Source: a virus
Length of the DNA: 31,716 bases
Direction: 5' to 3' (one strand)
IMG/VR virus record: IMGVR_UViG_3300038366_000072
Coordinates: 1 to 31,716 of that record
Shown: positions 15,833 to 21,175 of the stretch, one piece after another
How positions within the stretch are numbered: the first letter of the stretch is position 1
Layout: every line of letters begins with the position of its first letter
Position numbers and translations under genes: made by a program
The notes under the pieces: generated by a model
Told to the model about the DNA's origin: nothing
Seen by the model: only the letters and a program-made list of their open reading frames with translations
The model's database searches: none

Positions 15833-16217
15833 CGGCAGTGAGTGCGGAAGCGGCCAAGAACATTTGATCAGATCTCTTAGCGTCTGCCTACCACATCGTG
15901 CGAGGGCTTGGATACATGATTACAAAGGCTTCATGTCCAAGAATGACGGATACCTAGACTATACAGAATGGCACGTTGCTGCTTGGAGCCTGATGCTGTC
16001 AGTAGCAACATTTGCATTACATGAGTTATTTGCAGGCATCTACCTGTTGTTGACAGTACGTGTAGTAAGAGATGAGTACAGTGAGCATTCAAGCCTATCT
16101 GAGATTGATGGAGAGCTACCATACTGGTTTGGAGTCTTTATCACTTCAGCTCTGGTGTTGCAGTACCTTGGTTTAACCGCTGATTTCAGTGGTTTGGTTT
16201 CGGTGCTTGGACTGTAA
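15813..16217 (+). CDS. Two-TM membrane protein, holin candidate
   Basis: 134 residues from ATG 15813. An amphipathic, basic N-terminal third (LIRSLSVCLPHRARAWIHDY) precedes two hydrophobic segments, roughly residues 52-80 (WHVAAWSLMLSVATFALHEL region) and 105-132 (WFGVFITSALVLQYLGL region). They are joined by a charged loop (RVVRDEYSEHSSLSEIDGE). Size, topology and place after the tail genes suggest a holin-like protein, but archaeal virus holins are poorly defined. Codon use is more C/A-rich than in the neighbours. It is followed by a T-rich terminator. Confidence 0.6.
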   Translation: MSVQCSDGSECGSGQEHLIRSLSVCLPHRARAWIHDYKGFMSKNDGYLDYTEWHVAAWSLMLSVATFALHELFAGIYLLLTVRVVRDEYSEHSSLSEIDGELPYWFGVFITSALVLQYLGLTADFSGLVSVLGL

Positions 16218-16224
16218 AATATAA

Positions 16225-16244
16225 TTTTTTGTTTTTGTTTTTTT
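16225..16244 (+). terminator. T-run terminator
   Basis: Three closely spaced runs of six, five and seven T residues after the holin-candidate stop codon match the U-tract terminators used by archaeal RNA polymerase. It ends the late block before the regulatory region. Confidence 0.55.
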
Positions 16245-16270
16245 CTAATGGTTTGAGAGTGAAAGTGTCA

Positions 16271-16287
16271 TTATAACGCTGTTATAC
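16271..16287. promoter_or_regulatory. Operator palindrome 1
   Basis: TTATAAC-GCT-GTTATAC, an inverted repeat with core TATAAC-N3-GTTATA. It matches the second site at 16321-16339 apart from the spacer and the outer bases. The centres are 51 bp apart, close to five helical turns, so two dimers would bind on the same face. The nearby winged-helix proteins are the likely ligands. Confidence 0.65.
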
Positions 16288-16320
16288 TGTGGTTAAGAGC
16301 TTATTTTTTCTTCAGCACGT

Positions 16321-16339
16321 ATTATAACACTGTTATAAT
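16321..16339. promoter_or_regulatory. Operator palindrome 2
   Basis: ATTATAAC-ACT-GTTATAAT, a perfect 8-bp dyad with 3-base spacer. It ends about 7 bases before the TATA-like box at 16346, so an occupied site would cover the BRE/TFB region of that promoter, consistent with autoregulation of the gene at 16420. Confidence 0.7.
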
Positions 16340-16345
16340 TTACTC

Positions 16346-16355
16346 TTTGTATAAA
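16346..16355 (+). promoter_or_regulatory. TATA-like promoter of the first winged-helix gene
   Basis: TTTGTATAAA next to operator palindrome 2. A start about 25 nt downstream leaves a leader of about 40 nt that contains the hairpin at 16396-16417. Confidence 0.5.
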
Positions 16356-16395
16356 TGCTACCATAGAAAATAAAAAAGAAAAAAATAAAATAAAT

Positions 16396-16417
16396 TGTAA
16401 GGGTGACCAACCTTACA
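16396..16417 (+). promoter_or_regulatory. Leader hairpin presenting a Shine-Dalgarno sequence
   Basis: TGTAAGG and CCTTACA form a perfect 7-bp stem around the 8-base loop GTGACCAA, directly before ATG 16420. GGTGA, complementary to the archaeal 16S tail, spans the top of the 5' arm and the loop. The geometry could modulate translation of the regulator. Confidence 0.5.
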
Positions 16418-16419
16418 CA

Positions 16420-16686
16420 ATGACAGTTAAAATGGACGAGTTTAAAGACTTCATAAAAGTCTACGAAAACCAAGGAATAGAAAAAGTCAAGCTCAAAGAT
16501 CTCAAGAAAGCAGTCAGACACTTCTGGAATGTTGCCAGTGAACCCACGGTCAAAGACAGACTGAGTACGCTTGAAGAAGAAGGCTGGATTGAAAGAAAAC
16601 CTCACAGCGATGTGTTTAAAATAAACCATGAGCTTGATGATCCAGTGATAAAAGCCTTCAAGAATAAAGGTGTAACCGAGGAGTAA
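16420..16686 (+). CDS. Winged-helix DNA-binding regulator
   Basis: 88 residues, probably a single winged helix. Helices lie around FKDFIKVYENQG and LKDLKKAVRHFWN. A recognition helix is in EPTVKDRLSTLEEEGWIERK, and a wing ends at KPHSDVFKINHEL. The EEGWIERK turn is typical of archaeal phage and plasmid repressors. Codon use is A/C-rich, unlike the G/T-rich structural genes, so it may have been acquired separately or be an early gene. The palindromes at 16271 and 16321 lie in its promoter region, so it is the best candidate for binding them. Confidence 0.72.
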   Translation: MTVKMDEFKDFIKVYENQGIEKVKLKDLKKAVRHFWNVASEPTVKDRLSTLEEEGWIERKPHSDVFKINHELDDPVIKAFKNKGVTEE

Positions 16687-16706
16687 TAAGGCTAAAAACC
16701 TTATTA
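16684..16706 (+). terminator. Hairpin between the two regulator genes
   Basis: TAATAAGG and CCTTATTA form a perfect 8-bp stem with the 7-base loop CTAAAAA. It includes the upstream stop codon and lies just before ATG 16717. It shares AAGG...CCTT pairing with the hairpin at 16396. It may be a weak terminator or a leader element for the second regulator. Confidence 0.5.
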
Positions 16707-16716
16707 ATTATTTATT

Positions 16717-17028
16717 ATGGATAAGTCTTTGAGTGAGCAGCAGGAGATGCTTCTTTTGCAGGCGTGTAAGGAGAACGGCGGTACGTTACCTGTGTCGATG
16801 GCGGAGGGTATTTACAGTTCTAAGTCCAGCGCTAAGTCTGCGATTCAGAAGTTGAAACTTTTTGATTATATTGAGTTACGCACTCCTGGTTATTTTGAGG
16901 TTGTCAAACTTCCAAGTCATTTGAAGCAGGAGTTGAAGGAGATACAGAAGGATGACGGCACTGACGGCAGTGAAGATGATTCAAGTGAGTTTGTTGCGGA
17001 GTCGAGTAAGAGTGTTGAGGTTCCGTAA
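16717..17028 (+). CDS. Second winged-helix protein
   Basis: 103 residues. Residues about 5-65 resemble a winged helix (SEQQEMLLLQACKENGGTLP; SKSSAKSAIQKLKLFDYIEL as recognition helix and turn; RTPGYFEVVKLP as wing). The remaining third is an acidic disordered tail. Its codons are G/T-rich like the structural genes, unlike the regulator before it. The divergent leaders suggest that the two regulators are separately controlled. A partner or antagonist of the first regulator is plausible. Confidence 0.65.
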   Translation: MDKSLSEQQEMLLLQACKENGGTLPVSMAEGIYSSKSSAKSAIQKLKLFDYIELRTPGYFEVVKLPSHLKQELKEIQKDDGTDGSEDDSSEFVAESSKSVEVP

Positions 17029-17029
17029 G

Positions 17030-17038
17030 TTTCTTAAC
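17030..17038 (+). promoter_or_regulatory. TATA-like element before the structured non-coding region
   Basis: TTTCTTAAC lies about 25 nt before the first base of the long stem that opens at 17057, so initiation near 17060 would start the RNA close to its own structure. Confidence 0.35.
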
Positions 17039-17056
17039 AATCAGTTTTTTATTTAG

Positions 17057-17425
17057 TTCTTGGTAGGGTACAAGATCTACCTTAGAATTGTAGGTACGTC
17101 TACCGGGTGCCAAGGATCGTATTGCCATGTATGTGTATCTCCCAAAGATTACTGCATGGAATCTTTCCCAGTGGCCGCTCCCTTTCGTTTCATCGGTGTG
17201 CCCTTTCCCTTCGGATGCGGTCACTTAAAACAAAGTTCAAGACCGGAGGGAGAGGCACTGTTTTTCCTTACTTGGGTTTACACAAATGTTTTAAAATTAA
17301 GATGCTATAATCTTTGTGTTGAAAATCCTCCTTATTTCAGGAGGTGTTTGTAGTATCATTACCTCTGGTGATGATGAGGACTTTGGTGGATCTTGGAGGG
17401 GTTTATTACCCTTTCCAAGGTTTTT
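17057..17425 (+). ncRNA. Candidate structured RNA (or origin) in the largest non-coding gap
   Basis: The 477-base gap 17029-17505 has no convincing gene. It can fold into successive helices. A 9-bp stem, 17057-17065 with 17108-17116, encloses two hairpins (66-70/78-82 and 90-93/100-103). CCATG at 17125 pairs with CATGG at 17155 around a six-pair inner stem. A 9-bp stem AGTGGCCGC pairs with GCGGTCACT (17170/17217) with one G-U. ACACAAA pairs with TTTGTGT (17280/17313). CCTCC pairs with GGAGG (17327/17340). A final hairpin, 17392-17400 with 17409-17419, is followed by five T residues at 17421-17425. GC content is higher than in the flanks. An RNA ending at that terminator is my first choice; a replication origin is the alternative. 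No known RNA family was recognised. Confidence 0.45.
17392..17425 (+). terminator. Strong hairpin with T5
   Basis: CTTGGA pairs with TCCAAG, and GGG with CCC after a 2-base bulge, around an 8-base loop, then TTTTT at 17421-17425. It would terminate RNA from the non-coding region before the promoter at 17458. Confidence 0.6.
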
Positions 17426-17457
17426 CTACTTTCCCAACTTCCCTAACTAACACAATG

Positions 17458-17498
17458 TTTATAAACAAGTAATAGTAATTGGTGGTTGGGAGATACAC
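17458..17498 (+). promoter_or_regulatory. Duplicated promoter-leader element, copy 1
   Basis: A 41-base block with the TATA-like TTTATAAAC at one end and TTGGGAGATACAC at the other, ahead of ATG 17506. Apart from a few bases it equals 21134-21174, which precedes another small gene. GGGAG is a Shine-Dalgarno-like site, so these two genes have a short leader rather than being leaderless. The two transcription units are probably co-regulated. Confidence 0.7.
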
Positions 17499-17505
17499 TT
17501 TGAGA

Positions 17506-17676
17506 ATGACAAACGAGCAGCTTAATGCTGCATCTCCGGACAACATCGCTGCAGAAAACAGCAAGGATAAAATCACGGAGAAAACACTGACATCTTTGGC
17601 ACGTAAGTCAGACGGCTGGAAACAGGAATTACTTTCTACAGCTGCCGAAATAGTTAAACAGGAGGCAGATAATTAA
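17506..17676 (+). CDS. Small helical protein, first gene of the small-gene operon
   Basis: 56 residues from ATG 17506, chosen because it follows the GGGAGATACAC leader and because the frame upstream overlaps the promoter element. It is acidic and helix-rich (DKITEKTLTSLARKSDGWKQ). No cysteine or membrane segment; not recognised. Its stop codon shares an A with the next ATG, the first of a chain of tiny overlapping genes. Confidence 0.6.
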   Translation: MTNEQLNAASPDNIAAENSKDKITEKTLTSLARKSDGWKQELLSTAAEIVKQEADN

Positions 17677-17789
17677 TGACTTTACGTGAGATCTGCAAGA
17701 TTGGCAGGACGTATGAGTCGATGGCGATTGAGTCAAGTCAAGGCCAGTACACAATCAAGTTCGGCAGTTATGATGGAGGTGATGATTAA
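17676..17789 (+). CDS. Tiny hypothetical protein
   Basis: 37 residues (MTLREICKIGRTYESMAIES...) joined to its neighbours by one-base TAATG overlaps at both ends. The beta-prone ending (GQYTIKFGSYDGGDD) suggests a small folded domain. Not recognised. Confidence 0.5.
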   Translation: MTLREICKIGRTYESMAIESSQGQYTIKFGSYDGGDD

Positions 17790-17914
17790 TGAATGGTTAC
17801 AAATGTTGTAAAGGATCTACAGCTGATGGTCATTGGGTAGATTGTCCTCGAGCAAGACAAGCCGATGCTCTTGAACGTATTGCAGAAGCTCTTGAAGATA
17901 TAGCTGATGAATGA
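17789..17914 (+). CDS. Tiny cysteine-containing protein
   Basis: 41 residues. The N-terminus has YKCCKGSTADGHWVDCPRAR, three Cys and one His that could bind zinc. A short amphipathic helix follows (ADALERIAEALEDIADE). It overlaps the upstream gene by one base. A small zinc-binding adaptor or DNA-associated protein is possible; not recognised. Confidence 0.55.
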   Translation: MNGYKCCKGSTADGHWVDCPRARQADALERIAEALEDIADE

Positions 17915-18079
17915 ATGAAAGTTTATGTGATTATTTTCGACTGTGCAAAGCGTGGATGCAACCGTTTTGTAGAAGTATTCAGAAGCAGAGAGGGAGCTGA
18001 AGAATACATGAAGCAAGGAGATCTTAGCAAAAGTTATTATAAAATTACAGAGAAAGAGGTGATGGACAGTGAAGTCTAA
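17915..18079 (+). CDS. Small basic/acidic mixed protein
   Basis: 54 residues (MKVYVIIFDCAKRGCNRFVE...). A first strand, a helix (SREGAEEYMKQG) and a final strand (SYYKITEKEV) suggest a compact beta-alpha-beta fold. Two cysteines occur. It starts directly at the stop of the upstream gene and overlaps the next by 11 bases. Unknown function. Confidence 0.5.
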   Translation: MKVYVIIFDCAKRGCNRFVEVFRSREGAEEYMKQGDLSKSYYKITEKEVMDSEV

Positions 18080-18509
18080 TGTTCGTGGCAAGGTTGCTGC
18101 TTTGAAGCCTAAGCCTGCAGAGGATTATTTTAACATTGCTTTGGATGATGCTGGGCGTGATGAGAACTGGTATATCGGGGACGGCAGTATTACGGATCAT
18201 GTTGATTCCTTGAGTGAGGGCACGCAGGTTGTACTGGATTTTAATAACGAGTCTGTTGTAGGTATTAGCAAGGTGAATGAAGACGCATCGGGCGTGTCTA
18301 GTGGTGGAGAGTCCTTGGGGGAGGGGCAGGAAAGCTCTCCAAGCCTTACTAAGTCTAAGCAGGAGCGTATTAAAGTTCAGACTGCGTTTAAGAAGGCGGT
18401 GGATCAGGTTGACCGCCGGAGTTGTGAGACCAAGGAGGATTACCGTAAAATGGTGAAGGAATTGACCGTGATCCACAGCAAGGTTTTAGATGAGGTGATG
18501 ATGGACTGA
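18069..18509 (+). CDS. Uncharacterised protein with a possible OB-like N-domain
   Basis: 146 residues from GTG 18069. Residues 1-70 are beta-rich (VRGKVAALKPKPAEDYFNIA, GTQVVLDFNNESVVGISKV), recalling an OB-fold or small beta barrel. This is followed by a Ser/Gly/Glu linker and a charged helical end (ERIKVQTAFKKAVDQVDRR). A DNA- or RNA-binding role would fit the early-gene location, but nothing specific is conserved by eye. It overlaps both neighbours. Confidence 0.6.
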   Translation: MKSNVRGKVAALKPKPAEDYFNIALDDAGRDENWYIGDGSITDHVDSLSEGTQVVLDFNNESVVGISKVNEDASGVSSGGESLGEGQESSPSLTKSKQERIKVQTAFKKAVDQVDRRSCETKEDYRKMVKELTVIHSKVLDEVMMD

Positions 18510-18679
18510 TGGGAATAGATTATGAGTCTGAGTACAGCAGCGTTGTAGAGATCAACGGTGATCGTTACCTAGTTCAGGGTGATAGTGATGATGAGATCTG
18601 GATGTTCCGTGATATAAACGAGTTACTGGAGTGTGAGCGTGATAATGTCCAGGCGATGTTAGGTGAGAAGTATGACTGA
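18509..18679 (+). CDS. Small acidic hypothetical protein
   Basis: 56 residues, start overlapping the upstream stop by one base (TGATG) and end overlapping the next gene by 8 bases. Beta-rich first half (SSVVEINGDRYLVQGDSDDE), helical second half. Not recognised. Confidence 0.5.
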   Translation: MGIDYESEYSSVVEINGDRYLVQGDSDDEIWMFRDINELLECERDNVQAMLGEKYD

Positions 18680-19010
18680 TGTGATTTTTGATGCCTCAGA
18701 TAATGACGGCAGTGATGAGGGCAGTGTTGCGGATACGAGTAAAGCAGCTTACCGTGATTTGAAGGAGTCGGGTGAGTTGGCGGATCAGGCTGAGAAAGTA
18801 TACGAGGCTTTGAGGGCGATGCCGTATGCAGCAGTAACATACAATGAATTATCTAATGAGACGTTGGCTGGCTGGGAGAAGTCCACGATCACTGGTAGAA
18901 TCAATGACTTGCAGGATCATGGATTAGTTGAGTTTGCTGGTAAGCGTCCTGACATGTATACTGGTCGTAAGTGCAAGACTTGGATGCCTGTAGGCGGTGA
19001 TGAAGACTGA
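18672..19010 (+). CDS. Winged-helix DNA-binding protein
   Basis: 112 residues from ATG 18672. After an acidic N-terminus, residues about 40-110 form a winged helix. Parts are EKVYEALRAMPYAAVTYNEL, a recognition helix in EKSTITGRINDLQDHGLVEF, and a wing with RPDMYTGRKCKTW. The SGRINDL...GLVE...TGRxxxxW pattern occurs in virus- and plasmid-encoded replication or regulatory proteins. The gene lies among the early genes before the nuclease, and no other replication factor is recognisable, so a role in replication initiation or early control is possible. Confidence 0.72.
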   Translation: MTDVIFDASDNDGSDEGSVADTSKAAYRDLKESGELADQAEKVYEALRAMPYAAVTYNELSNETLAGWEKSTITGRINDLQDHGLVEFAGKRPDMYTGRKCKTWMPVGGDED

Positions 19011-19354
19011 GGCGTGGTGACACCTTTTTCGTTTTATTTTTTGTCTTAATTACTACGGTGTCGGGTGTTGCGGTTCATGAATACACACATTTTTACTTGT
19101 TTCAGGAGGCTGGATGCAGTACAGATTTGAATGTTTTGAGTGAGGGTGATCCTGAGACTGGTTTGGCGGCTGCATCGGTTGAAGCTCATTGTAATGGTAC
19201 TGCGGAAGAGTTGCAGAGGTTGGATCAGACTCAGAGCATGGTAGAAAGTGTTGGCTATCAGGTCTTGCCGTTGTATATGTTGCTGGGTTTGATGTTAGCG
19301 CTTACAATCATCAATAGGCAGCCAAGGAGAAGGCGGAGGCGTGATGTTGTATGA
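19007..19354 (+). CDS. Membrane protein with an HEXXH metalloprotease motif
   Basis: About 115 residues if started at CTG 19007, which overlaps the upstream stop; a GTG at 19058 would give 98. The frame between the two encodes an obvious membrane segment (TFFVLFFVLITTVSGVAV) that leads straight into HEYTH, so the upstream start is preferred although it is non-standard. HEYTH is a zinc-protease signature; a later DPETG or AEAH-like region (SVEAHCNGT) may supply the third ligand. A second membrane segment (LPLYMLLGLMLALTIIN) and an Arg-rich end follow. It may be a small membrane metalloprotease; activity is unproven. Confidence 0.55.
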   Translation: MRRGDTFFVLFFVLITTVSGVAVHEYTHFYLFQEAGCSTDLNVLSEGDPETGLAAASVEAHCNGTAEELQRLDQTQSMVESVGYQVLPLYMLLGLMLALTIINRQPRRRRRRDVV

Positions 19355-19791
19355 TTGACTGGGGTGATGCTGTTGAGCGTTTGGAGAGTCATGAGGACAG
19401 GGTGGATTCTCTAGGTGCGTCTGCTTCAGGTCGTTACATCCATAGTCTGCTTGAGTCGGAGTATGGTGATGTTCCGGGCTTGAGTTTTGAGGAGGAGGTA
19501 AGTGGTGGCCGTGCTGACTGTATCGGGGAAGATTATGTGTATGAGTTTAAGACTAAGAACTGGTTTAACATGGGTGAGGCTCCGTTGGAGGATGATATGC
19601 GGCAGTTGCAGAGGTATTTGAACAGTAGTGATGTGGATGTGGAGCAAGGTCAGTTGGTGTATATTAACCGTGATGATTTTGGGCAGGTCAGGCAGTTTGT
19701 TTTTGAGCCTGAGTATAATACGGATTTTATCAGTGATGGTGGTTTACCTGATTTCAGTGAGTACAGTGTCTATGAGGTGGAGGATTTGTGA
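19351..19791 (+). CDS. PD-(D/E)XK nuclease, Cas4/RecB-like
   Basis: 146 residues. The catalytic core is GGRADCIGEDYVYEFKTK, giving D, then E-x-K in the order of the PD-(D/E)XK fold. A QxxxY motif (QLQRY) follows about 40 residues later, as in RecB and Cas4 nucleases. A helical N-terminus (GRYIHSLLESEYG) supplies the early conserved region. The four iron-sulfur cysteines of true Cas4 are absent. Small viral Cas4-like exonucleases are used for end processing in replication or recombination, or against host DNA. The start overlaps the HEXXH gene by 4 bases (ATGA) and the end overlaps the zinc-finger gene. Confidence 0.78.
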   Translation: MIDWGDAVERLESHEDRVDSLGASASGRYIHSLLESEYGDVPGLSFEEEVSGGRADCIGEDYVYEFKTKNWFNMGEAPLEDDMRQLQRYLNSSDVDVEQGQLVYINRDDFGQVRQFVFEPEYNTDFISDGGLPDFSEYSVYEVEDL

Positions 19792-19946
19792 GGTTGTTGC
19801 AGCGTTTTCTTAGGGATATTGAGCAGGTGTACTGGTGTAAAAGATGCGGTGACCGCCTTAAGTCGTTGGAGAAGGCTAAAGTCCATGTTAAGAACAGGTG
19901 CAGTGAAAACAGTGATAGTGGTCAGGAATCCCTTAACTTTATTTAA
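19788..19946 (+). CDS. Small zinc-finger protein
   Basis: 52 residues from GTG 19788, overlapping the nuclease by 4 bases. VYWCKRCGDRL with KVHVKNRC gives C-x2-C and H-x5-C, a single C2HC-type finger. The N-terminal helix (LLQRFLRDIEQ) may pack on it. The coupling to the nuclease suggests a DNA-binding partner. The stop lies inside the TATA box of the terminase promoter. Confidence 0.65.
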   Translation: MRLLQRFLRDIEQVYWCKRCGDRLKSLEKAKVHVKNRCSENSDSGQESLNFI

Positions 19947-19948
19947 AA
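19942..19948 (+). promoter_or_regulatory. TATA-like promoter of the packaging genes
   Basis: TTTAAAA centred 25 nt before ATG 19970, a leaderless arrangement. It overlaps the stop codon of the zinc-finger gene. Confidence 0.5.
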
Positions 19949-19969
19949 CAGGATACTGTATTAAGTAGT

Positions 19970-20446
19970 ATGACAGGGCTGACCCAGAGAAAAGCTGCAC
20001 GTATGGAAGAGGCTGCCAAGCTCAAATGGGGTGAGGACTTGACCCATGAGGAGATAGCAGACGAACTGGATCTTGCTCACAGCACCATCGACCAGTATTT
20101 TAGCAGTGATCATATGGAGAAGTTTCAAAGGATTTTCACTGATATGGGGCGTTTTGAGTTGCAGCGTGTTTTGGAGCAACAGTTGTATGATATTGAGCAG
20201 GAGGCTGTTCAGAAGATTAGGGAGGCTGCTAATGATCCTGAAAGCACTGCTTCGGATCAGATCCGTGCTGGTAAGGAGTTGATGAATGTTGTTCGTAGGA
20301 AGTTGGAGATGCTTCAGCAGCTTGGAGTGGTTGAGAAGCCGAAGGAGCGTAGTAAGGTTGAGACTGGTGCTGATACTGATGAGTTACGTGAGGAACTGGT
20401 TGAGGGTTTGCAGACTAAACGTGAGGAGTTGATGTCTGAGGAATGA
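19970..20446 (+). CDS. Small terminase-like protein
   Basis: 158 residues. A helix-turn-helix lies at about residues 17-45 (LKWGEDLTHEEIADELDLAH, STIDQYFSS). A long helical oligomerisation region follows (RVLEQQLYDIEQEAVQKIRE, QIRAGKELMNVVRRKLEMLQ), with a charged C-terminus. This is the layout of small terminase subunits that recognise the packaging site. The large subunit is encoded 1.65 kb downstream, separated by eight small genes, rather than adjacent. The end overlaps the next gene by 4 bases (ATGA). Confidence 0.75.
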   Translation: MTGLTQRKAARMEEAAKLKWGEDLTHEEIADELDLAHSTIDQYFSSDHMEKFQRIFTDMGRFELQRVLEQQLYDIEQEAVQKIREAANDPESTASDQIRAGKELMNVVRRKLEMLQQLGVVEKPKERSKVETGADTDELREELVEGLQTKREELMSEE

Positions 20447-20715
20447 AGGATTACAAGCCTAGGGAGAAGCGGAAGCGTTATGGTGAGTTTACTGTTGTTG
20501 AGAAGTTGTTGCCTCCTTTCTTGAACTATATTGTTAGGAAGATTGTCTTGGGCTTGGTTGTGGTGTTGTTGACGGTTTCCAGGGTTTTATCCGGTTTGTT
20601 TGACTTCAGTATTGATGCCAGTGTAAGCGATAGAGATGAGTGGATTTGGCTGGATGATAAGGAGCTGCCTGTAGTGACTTTGGATAGTAAGAAGGTTAAT
20701 ACTAAATCGGAATAG
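20443..20715 (+). CDS. Small single-TM protein
   Basis: 90 residues. A basic N-terminus (MKDYKPREKRKRYGEF) precedes one hydrophobic stretch at about residues 25-50 (FLNYIVRKIVLGLVVVLLTV), and an acidic tail follows (SVSDRDEWIWLDDKELPVV). A membrane protein with the positive end inside. It is coupled to the small terminase by overlap. Its function is unknown; an accessory lysis or envelope-associated role cannot be excluded. Confidence 0.6.
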   Translation: MKDYKPREKRKRYGEFTVVEKLLPPFLNYIVRKIVLGLVVVLLTVSRVLSGLFDFSIDASVSDRDEWIWLDDKELPVVTLDSKKVNTKSE

Positions 20716-20730
20716 ATTTATGTCTTTGGT

Positions 20731-20898
20731 ATGACTCCTCGTCAGCGGCAGTATAAACGTGTGTTGGATGATTTGGTGTTGCGGTTGACGTTGTGGTGGA
20801 TCACTTCTGGATGGCGGCCTGAATGGAGTATAACTAGACGTGAGAAGGTTAGGCGATCTAATGCAGAGGCTGTAAATAGGTTGAGACAAGAGTTATAA
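20731..20898 (+). CDS. Small basic protein
   Basis: 55 residues (MTPRQRQYKRVLDDLVLRLT...), unusually basic and Trp-rich (LWWITSGWRPEW) for this acidic proteome. Helical throughout. The basic character suggests nucleic-acid or membrane contact. Not recognised. Confidence 0.5.
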   Translation: MTPRQRQYKRVLDDLVLRLTLWWITSGWRPEWSITRREKVRRSNAEAVNRLRQEL

Positions 20899-20905
20899 CT
20901 TGTTA

Positions 20906-20918
20906 GGACAAATTGTCC
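20906..20918. promoter_or_regulatory. Short perfect palindrome GGACAAATTGTCC
   Basis: A 13-base inverted repeat (GGACAA-A-TTGTCC) in the 23-base gap before ATG 20922. It differs from the TATAAC/GTTATA operators, so it would be a site for another protein; chance occurrence is possible. Confidence 0.35.
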
Positions 20919-20921
20919 AGT

Positions 20922-21122
20922 ATGGTTGATGATGTAGATGATAATAGGCGTAGAATCAGCACTGAGTTATTGAAGGAGATTGAGGGTTTTGATGGTAAGG
21001 ACTTCAGCGAGCAGCTTTTGAAGTGGAAGAGTGATCTGGACAGTCTGTCCAGTAATGAGTTGGAGTCGGTTGTGCGTAGAGTTGTGCAACAGGAGCTTAG
21101 TGATTATACGGAAGGTCGATAA
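20922..21122 (+). CDS. Small acidic helical protein
   Basis: 66 residues from ATG 20922 (preferred over a TTG three codons earlier that lies inside the palindrome). A charged helical sequence (RRRISTELLKEIEGFDG, NELESVVRRVVQQELSDY). No recognised domain. Ends before the second promoter-leader repeat. Confidence 0.55.
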   Translation: MVDDVDDNRRRISTELLKEIEGFDGKDFSEQLLKWKSDLDSLSSNELESVVRRVVQQELSDYTEGR

Positions 21123-21133
21123 GTAACAAAGTA

Positions 21134-21174
21134 TTTATAAACGTGTAATGGTAAGTGGTTCTTGGGAGATACAC
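21134..21174 (+). promoter_or_regulatory. Duplicated promoter-leader element, copy 2
   Basis: Second copy of the element at 17458-17498: TATA-like TTTATAAAC, then a GTAAT block, a GGT stretch, and TTGGGAGATACAC just before ATG 21176. The middle is conserved as well as the boxes, so more than TATA and ribosome-binding functions seems to be selected. Confidence 0.7.
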
Positions 21175-21175
21175 A

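Noticed and set aside
17057-17116. A possible tRNA in the stem at 17057-17116
   Set aside because: The closing stem is tRNA-like in length but only two inner hairpins fit, with no anticodon-arm geometry or TTCGA T-loop.
17060-17353. A 97-residue Cys-rich frame and an overlapping antisense frame (16904-17224) in the non-coding gap
   Set aside because: Composition is hydrophobic or basic rather than acidic, there is no ribosome-binding site or overlap with neighbours, and both frames run through strong inverted repeats. RNA or origin function explains the region better.
17365-17390. A TGATGA motif resembling the C box of a C/D guide RNA
   Set aside because: No D box (CTGA) at a suitable distance and no C'/D' pair was found, so the match is probably chance.
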